The notes under the pieces: model-generated
What the model was told of the DNA's origin: nothing
The model's database searches: none
The model's input: only the letters and a program-made list of their open reading frames with translations
Part shown: piece after piece, positions 18,900-26,100 of the stretch
Layout of the letters: every line of letters starts with the position of its first letter
How positions within the stretch are numbered: position 1 is the stretch's first letter
Translations under genes and position numbers: made by a program
Source: a virus
DNA length: 26,995 nucleotides
Reading direction: 5' to 3' (one strand)
Virus record (IMG/VR): IMGVR_UViG_3300030380_005920
Span: 1-26,995 of that record

Positions 18900-20102
18900 A
18901 TGGCAAGTTTAAAAATAAATAAATTGTTGATGAACTTCAACGATATAGCTGAAGCTGGAGAGACTAGATCTTACACTATAAGTGGAGACGTTGGAGCTGG
19001 ATTTATATTTATGGTTGTAAATGACAGCGCGCAATATTATGATTTTATAACTAAAACATTTTCAAAAGGGCATACGCCTCAAAAAATATTAAGAAAAACT
19101 TTATCTTCTAATTCATTTACAGGTAGCGTAGTATTTCCTCAAGTTGCTGGTGAAGCTTACGACGTTATTGTTATTGCAGATCCTTCTAAAAACACGACTA
19201 TCGATAAACAAGTTATAGTTAAAAGAATAAATCAACTAGGTAATGTAACCTTAACATTTTCTCCCGTTTCACCTGCTAATAATAGCTCTTATGCTACTTT
19301 ACCTAGCAATGTTCAGCTTCAATCTAATGTTGTAGGTACAGGCTCTTCTTCTGCTGTTATAGAATGGACAATTACTAACGCCAGCGGCTCTCACGGCTTA
19401 ATAATAAATGATATAACACAGTTTGATGTTATAGATTTAAACGATCAGTGTTGGTATTATGAAACAACTAAAACTGTAAACGGAGCTACATCTAGCTTAG
19501 GTTATGTAATATTAGATGATGTAGACGGTCTTATACCTGGCATGACTATAGTTGGTGTTAGCTCTGGCAGTCTTGCTGGAACGCCTGTCGTTAAAGATCC
19601 TATAGACACTGGAAACAAACTCGTAGCGCTCGGTGGATCTGTTCAAAGCTTTGCAGATGGAATAACTTTAACATTTAGAGCTACTGGCCTTAGTCTTATA
19701 AATACTTTGTTTTCTTGTAATATAGTTTCAAATTTAAGAATTAGACCTACAAATGTTACAACTACAGTTAGAGGAGCTGTAAGCGGCACTACTGTAGACT
19801 TAAACGGAACTACAGGTATACCAGGCGGAAATATAGCGGTATATACTGGAGCTAATGTTAATAACTCATCTGCTAACGCTGTAACTTCTGTTTCGGCAAG
19901 TGCCTCAGCAGGTAGTATGGCTGTGCAGCTTGCTCAAAGTTTTAAAGGTTTTGAAGAGCTTACGTTTAGCGTGCCGCTACCTAAGCTTTTACTTTTAAGC
20001 TGCGGCATTGATGGTCAGATGAACGTTTCTCAAATGCCTAGTACTGATTTAACTATAAAAATGAACTTAGATACCTTGTTTACAATAGGGTCTGCTAGCT
20101 AA
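18900..20102 (+). CDS. Beta-rich, internally duplicated structural protein, fibre-like
   Basis: 400 residues, almost without Cys or Trp and rich in Ser, Thr, Asn, Val and Gly, as in phage fibres and decoration proteins. After an N-terminal beta domain (1 to about 115, with GETRSYTISGDVGAGFIFMV) and a linker, two related units follow: about 198-261 (GYVILDDVDGLIPGMTIVGV ... DGITLTFRA) and about 293-356 (GTTVDLNGTTGIPGGNIAVY ... FEELTFSV). Both share the order strand, Gly-Pro/Gly turn, strand, Val-rich strand and a closing LTF. It begins 4 bases after the nozzle stop, so it probably attaches to tail or head. A tail fibre, head fibre or adaptor are all possible; no receptor-binding motif is identifiable. 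Confidence 0.55.
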   Translation: MASLKINKLLMNFNDIAEAGETRSYTISGDVGAGFIFMVVNDSAQYYDFITKTFSKGHTPQKILRKTLSSNSFTGSVVFPQVAGEAYDVIVIADPSKNTTIDKQVIVKRINQLGNVTLTFSPVSPANNSSYATLPSNVQLQSNVVGTGSSSAVIEWTITNASGSHGLIINDITQFDVIDLNDQCWYYETTKTVNGATSSLGYVILDDVDGLIPGMTIVGVSSGSLAGTPVVKDPIDTGNKLVALGGSVQSFADGITLTFRATGLSLINTLFSCNIVSNLRIRPTNVTTTVRGAVSGTTVDLNGTTGIPGGNIAVYTGANVNNSSANAVTSVSASASAGSMAVQLAQSFKGFEELTFSVPLPKLLLLSCGIDGQMNVSQMPSTDLTIKMNLDTLFTIGSAS

Positions 20103-20108
20103 TAAATT

Positions 20109-20495
20109 ATGGCAATATATAGTGTAACATTTTCAAATCCAATAACTAGAGAGCTACTCTCTGAAGGCGACTCTTTATTTTTTGCTATTAACTCTGATGC
20201 AAATATTACTAATACTGGTAATATATTTTACATAGAAGATACTTTTAGAAGTTTTGGAACAATCTTACAATCTCCACCGCCTTTTCCTCAGCCGTCTGCT
20301 AATCAATTGTTTTTTGATTATAGCGGAGGAGATATAAACGATATTAGTCTTGGTGACTACGTACTAGCTGCTAAAGCAGGTTTAAATGTTTCTGGCATAA
20401 AAGGATATTACGCTAGAGTTTTATTTAAAAACAACTCAAAGCACAAAGCAGAATTATTTGCTATAGGCTCTCAAACACAACCTAGCAGTAAATAA
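20109..20495 (+). CDS. Small conserved-looking virion protein of unknown function
   Basis: 128 residues, no signal peptide or membrane segment. The N-terminus is beta-like (IYSVTFSNPITRELLSEGDS), a central Pro-rich loop reads SPPPFPQP (about 55-62), and the C-terminus carries SGIKGYYARVLFKNNSKHKA followed by ELFAIGSQ and SSK. I recall similar endings (glycine, two tyrosines, then an NNS and AELFA block) in small proteins of marine phage structural clusters, but cannot name a function. It starts 6 bases after the fibre-like gene, suggesting coexpression and perhaps assembly with it. The following 41-base gap is the longest in the 3' half and contains a direct repeat. Confidence 0.6.
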   Translation: MAIYSVTFSNPITRELLSEGDSLFFAINSDANITNTGNIFYIEDTFRSFGTILQSPPPFPQPSANQLFFDYSGGDINDISLGDYVLAAKAGLNVSGIKGYYARVLFKNNSKHKAELFAIGSQTQPSSK

Positions 20496-20501
20496 AACAC
20501 T

Positions 20502-20532
20502 TAAAATGTAACTATAAAAAGATAAAATGTAA
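20502..20532 (+). repeat. Short direct repeat in the gap before the internal-protein module
   Basis: TAAAATGTAA occurs at 20502-20511 and again at 20523-20532, 21 bases apart start to start (about two helical turns). The second copy runs into the ATG at 20537. In AT-rich DNA this could be chance, but it sits at the boundary between the fibre-like genes and the internal-protein genes. Whether it is a binding site or promoter element is unknown. Confidence 0.3.
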
Positions 20533-20536
20533 TAAT

Positions 20537-21748
20537 ATGGCAATTGTAGGTTTAACATCACCGTTTAGAAAAAGGCAAGAAAAAGAAAGTCCAATGAAGG
20601 CTGCTTGGATTCCTATTGTTTTATCTGGCTTAAGCTATTTATCAAGTAAAAAAGCTGCTAAAAAAGCTAATAAGATGCGTAGGCAAGATCAAGCAGCGTT
20701 TGAAGAGCAAAAAGAAGCTTTTGAAGCTTATGAGTTTACTAATCCTTACGAAGGCATTAAAAACCCTTATAGCAATTTAACTAACCAGTTTGCGGGCTTA
20801 GATAATCAATTTAGCGACCTTGATAATCAATACGCTGGATTAGGTAGCCAATTTGCAGGATTACAAAATCAATACGAAGGTTTAGAAAATCAATTTACAG
20901 GTTTGCAAAATAGGTTTGAAGACGCTGAAAACGTTTTTGAAGATTTACGTGTAGACACTCAAGCAGCTGACTTCGCTAGAGAATCAGCGCAACAACAACA
21001 AGCAAATATATTAAGCCAACTTCAAGGCGTTGCTGGATCGAGTGGCGTTGCTAGTTTAGCACAAGCTATAGCGGGCGCTGGTGTTAATCAGGCAAGACAA
21101 GCTTCAATAGATATAGCACAGCAGGAGCGTCAAAACCAAATGATGGCTCGTCAAGAAGAAGCTAGACTACAACAGGCTAGATTAGGTGAAGCAACTAGAA
21201 TTGATCAACTACAAAGACAAGAACAAGGTAGACTAGAGCAACTTAGAGCTGGAGAAGCTGGCAGACTAGCACAACTTCAAGCTCAAGACAGATCTAGAAT
21301 ACAACAGTTGCAAGCTGGTGAAGCTGCAAGACTACAAACACTAGAAGCGCAAGAAGCTTCTAAGTTAGCTCAGCTAACAGCGCAAGAGCAAGCTAAATTA
21401 GATCAATTAATAGCCACTGGTGATTTTCAAGTAGAAATGCTTGATCGTAAAGGCCAACAATATGTTCAGCAAATGGGTTTTAATAGACTTCAAGCTATGT
21501 ATGGTTTATCAGCGTCTAACTTATCAGCGTCTACTCAGTTTGCTAATCAAGCAAGCGCTAACGCTAGTGCTGCGTTTAGCAATTTAATAACAACATCTGT
21601 TAGTTCTGGTCTTTTTGACGGTGGTACTACAGGAGGTTCAGCCCCTGTTACATCAGATAATCCTCTTGTTCCTGTTAGTTACGGAACAGGCGGAGGAACA
21701 GAAATAGATTTAAGCACTAGCACTAACGCTTCTGCGGGCTTATATTAA
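20537..21748 (+). CDS. Repeat-rich internal virion (ejection) protein candidate
   Basis: 403 residues. A hydrophobic N-terminal segment (AAWIPIVLSGLSYLSS, about 22-37) is followed by a basic patch (KKAAKKANKMRR). Residues 69-138 are ten 7-residue repeats of the type NQFAGLD. Residues 210-297 are eight 11-residue repeats of the type RLEQLRAGEAG, predicted to make a long hendecad coiled coil. Between them is an Ala/Gly-rich segment (VAGSSGVASLAQAIAGAG) that could insert into membrane. The C-terminus is Ser/Gly/Thr-rich. Short-tailed phages eject helical, Ala/Gln-rich proteins encoded in this position, so a packaged ejection protein is the best guess; a tail or head structural rod is possible. 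Start 20537 is chosen for its TAATAATATGG context and Ala codon 2; ATG 20594, just before the hydrophobic segment, is an alternative. Confidence 0.65.
   Translation: MAIVGLTSPFRKRQEKESPMKAAWIPIVLSGLSYLSSKKAAKKANKMRRQDQAAFEEQKEAFEAYEFTNPYEGIKNPYSNLTNQFAGLDNQFSDLDNQYAGLGSQFAGLQNQYEGLENQFTGLQNRFEDAENVFEDLRVDTQAADFARESAQQQQANILSQLQGVAGSSGVASLAQAIAGAGVNQARQASIDIAQQERQNQMMARQEEARLQQARLGEATRIDQLQRQEQGRLEQLRAGEAGRLAQLQAQDRSRIQQLQAGEAARLQTLEAQEASKLAQLTAQEQAKLDQLIATGDFQVEMLDRKGQQYVQQMGFNRLQAMYGLSASNLSASTQFANQASANASAAFSNLITTSVSSGLFDGGTTGGSAPVTSDNPLVPVSYGTGGGTEIDLSTSTNASAGLY
20741..20950 (+). repeat. Ten 21-base units encoding heptad repeats
   Basis: The protein reads as ten consecutive heptads (residues 69-138): NPYEGIK, NPYSNLT, NQFAGLD, NQFSDLD, NQYAGLG, SQFAGLQ, NQYEGLE, NQFTGLQ, NRFEDAE, NVFEDLR. 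An aromatic residue is at position 3 of every unit, and Leu or Ile at position 6 of eight or nine. The units are diverged at DNA level, so the array is old and under protein-level selection. Confidence 0.9.
21164..21427 (+). repeat. Eight 33-base units encoding 11-residue (hendecad) repeats
   Basis: Residues 210-297 divide exactly into eight 11-residue units: RLQQARLGEAT, RIDQLQRQEQG, RLEQLRAGEAG, RLAQLQAQDRS, RIQQLQAGEAA, RLQTLEAQEAS, KLAQLTAQEQA, KLDQLIATGDF. Position 1 is Arg or Lys, position 2 Leu or Ile, and position 5 is Leu in all but the first. An 11-residue period predicts a nearly straight or right-handed coiled coil. Confidence 0.9.
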
Positions 21749-21757
21749 TTAGTAATT

Positions 21758-23185
21758 ATGGCAAAGAAAAAAACAACAAATCCAACAAATTTAATGGCTT
21801 ATGACTTTTTGCCAAACATGGGTGCAGGTGACAATACTGGTTTATATGGTCAATTAGCTCAGTTAGGTAGAGTACAAAGAGCTCAACCACTTGTAGATCA
21901 GCGAATAACTCAAGCGTTTCTTGATCCTATAACAACGTACATTAATAAAGCTGAAGAGCAAGTTGTTGCAGGTATGGTAGAGTATAACGATGCTAATCCA
22001 GATTTAGATGACTCTTTATTGTTTGATGGTACAGAAGAAGCTATAGGTAGTCAATTACAAGAAAATAGTAATAGGTTTAAAGAATTAAACAGAAAGCTAG
22101 CTTATATGAGCCCTAATAATAAAAACTACGCTGATACTGTTTCTGAAATAAATAAAATAAATAAAGAAAACGTTAATTTAAGAGATCAAAACAAAAAGCT
22201 TTTAGATATTAGAAACGTAATAAAAGCTAGTGATATTAGCAAAATATCAAAAGGTAATGGCGCTGCTTATGGTAAGATGTATGATCAAATTCAGAAAGGC
22301 GTTAAAGATAACTTTTCCGTAAAAGACGGTAAAATTATTTGGACAAACCCAGACAAAAATGGTAGAGTAAAAGAAATAAGTGTTGATAGTTTAAATGCTG
22401 AAGGACCTGAAATGACAAGTGGGGCTTGGCTTGAGCTTCATACAAAAAACTTAAATACTATTGGTGAATTACCAGCTAATCTTACAGCTAGTAGATCTGC
22501 TTTAGTAGTTAAAAACACTTTTAAATCTCTTGGTAATTCTGGTGTTAAATCTTTACTATGGGATAATCAAAACGGTGGTGAAAAGATGAACTCAGACTTA
22601 ACGTTTTATAATACAGAGCCTTTTATTCAAAAGTATATAAAAAGTGCTAGTAAAGGAGTTACACCAGATATAATTGAAGAGCTTAAAGTTAAAGGCATGA
22701 CTTATACTTTGCCTGGTGCTACAGAGAGTATAGGCGATGCTTTTTCCAAATGGTATCAAGGTAAGCTTAATGAAGAGCCTAAGTTTGGTAAAGGTTTGCC
22801 TTCAAAAGAAGAAAACAATAATCGTACCAATTATTTAATAGACAAGCAATCTGTTCCTATTGCTGATGTTCAGCCAACCGTTGATTTGTTAAATAAAAAT
22901 CTTCAAAATTTAAGCCCACAAACTTCTTGGAACGGTGTTACTTGGCGTATAGTTAATGGTCAGTATCAGTTTTTTAATACAGCCGAAGAAAAATATCAAG
23001 ACATAGATAAAAATGAGTTAACAGCTAGAGGTTTTAAACTTGGCTCTCAACATGGAGTGCAAACAGGAGGTGTTATGGATCTTAATAATGACGGGCAAAT
23101 ATCAAAACAAGAGTTTAATAACTTCATGGGCGGAAGCAGCTCTAACAATCTTATGTTTCCAACTTTACAATTACCAAAATTTTAA
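21758..23185 (+). CDS. Internal virion/cargo candidate with C-terminal EF-hand loop
   Basis: 475 residues, hydrophilic, Lys/Asn/Asp-rich. The N-terminus is basic (MAKKKTTNPTN). Residues about 38-165 are helical with a heptad-like coil (NRKLAYMSPNNKNYADTVSE region, then NKENVNLRDQNKKLLDIRN). The middle is mixed with TWRIVNGQYQF-like strands (about 394-404). Near the end, residues 441-452 read DLNNDGQISKQE, a complete 12-residue EF-hand/dockerin-type calcium loop with Asp441, Asn443, Asp445, Gly446, Ile448 and Glu452. No enzyme motif was found. It is flanked by the repeat protein (9 bases upstream) and the giant zincin-motif gene (3 bases downstream), so it probably belongs to the same packaged or ejected set. 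Its function is not otherwise identifiable. Confidence 0.6.
   Translation: MAKKKTTNPTNLMAYDFLPNMGAGDNTGLYGQLAQLGRVQRAQPLVDQRITQAFLDPITTYINKAEEQVVAGMVEYNDANPDLDDSLLFDGTEEAIGSQLQENSNRFKELNRKLAYMSPNNKNYADTVSEINKINKENVNLRDQNKKLLDIRNVIKASDISKISKGNGAAYGKMYDQIQKGVKDNFSVKDGKIIWTNPDKNGRVKEISVDSLNAEGPEMTSGAWLELHTKNLNTIGELPANLTASRSALVVKNTFKSLGNSGVKSLLWDNQNGGEKMNSDLTFYNTEPFIQKYIKSASKGVTPDIIEELKVKGMTYTLPGATESIGDAFSKWYQGKLNEEPKFGKGLPSKEENNNRTNYLIDKQSVPIADVQPTVDLLNKNLQNLSPQTSWNGVTWRIVNGQYQFFNTAEEKYQDIDKNELTARGFKLGSQHGVQTGGVMDLNNDGQISKQEFNNFMGGSSSNNLMFPTLQLPKF
23078..23113 (+). other. EF-hand-type calcium-binding loop
   Basis: Twelve codons encode DLNNDGQISKQE with acidic or amide ligands at positions 1, 3, 5 and 12, Gly at 6 and Ile at 8, matching the canonical loop exactly. 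Phe at +2 after the final Glu also fits the exiting helix. Only one loop is visible, where EF-hands usually pair, so it may act as a single dockerin-like site or through a partner. Confidence 0.75.
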
Positions 23186-23188
23186 AAT

Positions 23189-26100
23189 ATGTTTGAATTA
23201 AATGGTCAACCAGTTACTCTTGAGCAGCTTCAAAGTGACGCAGCTCAATACAACGCTACGTTTGAAGAGTATTTAGAAGAAATGAAAAAAAATGGTCTTG
23301 TGGAAAAGACAAACGGCTCTCAGATAGAGGATGCGACTGCGGAGTCAAACGTTACGGCATCCGAGCCGGTAGATTTTTTATCGGAGTTACAGCCAGCTGC
23401 TCAAAGTAGTACGGCTGTAGTACCTTCTATAGGTCAAAGCGAGCTAAATAAATTCTATAGCACCGCTCCAACTTCACCTGTTGTAGCTTACAGCAAAACT
23501 GAAAATGATAAAAACATAGCGGAACTTAATTTAAAAAAAATTGTTCCTGAAAAAATACAACAAACAACAGGTATTAGTAGCTTTGGAGTTCCTACTACTA
23601 CACTAGTTGATAAACAATTAAGCGATGAAGATTTAAAATATAATGAAAAAATTCAAGAGGAAATAGACGCCCAAGTAAGCTCTAGCTTAGAAAAGTTAGA
23701 AGCCTGGGCAGAGCATGATTTTTTTACTAAAAAAGAGTATTTAAGAGGAATAACAAACACAAAAACTTTAACTGCTTACGAAGAATTAGAAGATCCAGAC
23801 AAACAAGATTTAAAGGAAGTATTTAAAAGAAATATATTATCGGCTGGTGGATTTGGAAAAAGTTATTTTCCAGGTTTAAATGAAACTCATATTGACAAGG
23901 TTTTTGAAGACGCGTTTGCTAATGCAAAAAATTCAGAAAAAGGTGAAGAGCAAAGAAAAGATATAGATATAGCTATTGACGAAGGAAATAAAAAAGGCAT
24001 TTCTATAGATCAAAACATTGATAGCTTAAACTCTGTTATGAAAAGCACTTATGGCAAAAAGCCTGAGCAAGAGCTAGCCTTATTACTAGACTTTGAAGAA
24101 AAAATAGCTACAGGTAAAATAGATGGATTTTTTCCAGAAGATAAAAAAAATAGAAAAGAAGAGCTTATAAATCAATTATTTTATAAAGACGAATTAAAGA
24201 CAGTATTTGATCCTATTACTAAAGAAACAAGACTTGTTGCTACAGGCAAAAGAATACCAAAAGACGGTGGTTACAAAGTGTTTCACGACTTTAATACTGG
24301 TCAAAATATTCAAAATCCTACAGAAAGAAAAGCACCTACAGGTACAGTTGATGTAACTAGCGCTTTTGAAATGTACATGTCTAAATATAAGAATACGTCT
24401 AGAGGTGATTTAGCTAAATTCAACGATAGACTACTTTTAGAAGAGTCTGGATATAATATTGAAGGCGACCAGATAGAATCAGTAGCTATAAATGATAAGA
24501 CTCTTAGAGGTCTTCTATCTGAATATAAAAGACCTAATAGCGCTATATTTGATGTTCCAATAAAAAAATTGACAGAGCTTGGTTATATAGCTAATAAATG
24601 GGATTTTTGGAGTAGAGATATATTTGCGCCAGGTGCTGACTTTGATGAAATAAAACCAATCAGCTATGAAAACAAGCCTTATTCTAACGAGCAAGAGTTT
24701 ATAGAATATTTAGAAGTTAGAAATCAACAAGGTCTAGATATAGCTGCTAAAAAGCATGCTTTATGGCAAACGTATCACTTAAATAGAGATGTTACATCTA
24801 TAGCTAAAACAAGAACAGGTCAAGTGTTAGGTGCTTTTTCAGAAACAGTGTTTGGTCCTGAAATAACTGAAGAGCAGTTTGGCTTTACAAACCAAAAAAC
24901 AGTAGATGTATTTGCTCAGGAAATAGCACCCGCATCAGGACTAGAGTTAAGTGAAGATCAAAAAAGACATACAGAAAGAACGCTAGGCGATCAAATGTAC
25001 GAAAACGTAGGATCTCTTGGAGGTTTAATGGTTTATTTAACACCTATGGGTAGAACTTTAAAACCAGCTACTACAGCTATTGCTAGACTGAACGCTCCTA
25101 GGTACTTTATGAAAGGCAAACAAATATCATCAGGTAATCTTATTAAATTTGCTAGTAAAAATCGAACATCAGTAGAGAACTTAGTTAAAGCTGGCACAGT
25201 TGTTAAAAAGCCCGCTAGTGTTTGGAATAAAGGAAAGGCTCTTGCTTTAGGCGCTACGCTTGAAGAGTTTAAAATGAAAGAAGGGCTTGGCGCTCTTACT
25301 GACGGTAGACTAGAGTTTGAAAGAGGCGTTGGCGCTGGTTTTTATCTTGGTGGTCAGCTTTTACCTTATTCTTTTAAAAACGCGACTAAATACAATCCGC
25401 TCAACTCATTTTTAGAAAAAGCATTTAAAAACGCGCCTGCTTTTGTTATTGCTGCAGAAGCCGGTGAAGCTATAAATGCTGTTGTTGATGATTTACAAGG
25501 TAGAGAAGAGTTTCAAACTTTTGTTAAAAAACATTGGGGTGATTACGATAAAAATGTTGAAAGAACTATACTCCATTTAATGACAGGTTTTGGCTTAGGT
25601 TTTACTCATACAAAGAGATTTGACTTTAAAAGATTTAGTGGTATTAAAAACTTTAAAGATCAAGCTATAAAAAAAGTAATAGAAAAACAAGACGTATTAG
25701 AAAATCAAGCTAAAAAAGAAGGTGTAGATATTACAAACGAAAAAGCTTATGGAGAGTGGTTAGACGGGCAAATGGCAGTTGGCAATAAAGACTTGCAAAA
25801 AATGGAAAGATACCACCAAGACTTTTTAGAAGCTGATGCTTATTTAGAGAAAATAAACGAAGTAGAAGAGTGGACAGATCCAGCAAAAGCTAAAAAACAC
25901 TATGAAGAGCACTACAAAGGTTTAAAAGATTTATATAAATCTAGAGGTAAAGAGCTTATTGTTGAAGTAACAAACCAACCTTTATATCAAGAGTTTTTTG
26001 ATACTAGAGGTAATTTACAAAGACAAGAAGTTAGCGCTTTGTTTACAAGATTATCTGATATTAAAGATGGTACTACTACAAAAAATCAAGCTAAAATACA

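Noticed and set aside
20741-21427. CRISPR-like or DNA-level tandem array
   Set aside because: The periods (21 and 33 bases) are multiples of three, the units are diverged in DNA, and periodicity is at the protein level within an open frame.
20594-21748. Shorter start for the repeat protein at ATG 20594
   Set aside because: Plausible because it places the hydrophobic segment right at the N-terminus, but the upstream ATG has the TAATAATATGG context and Ala second codon shared by neighbours, so 20537 was preferred.
24145-24152. Run of eight A in the giant gene as a possible frameshift site
   Set aside because: Translation by hand shows an uninterrupted frame before and after, and shifted frames close quickly.
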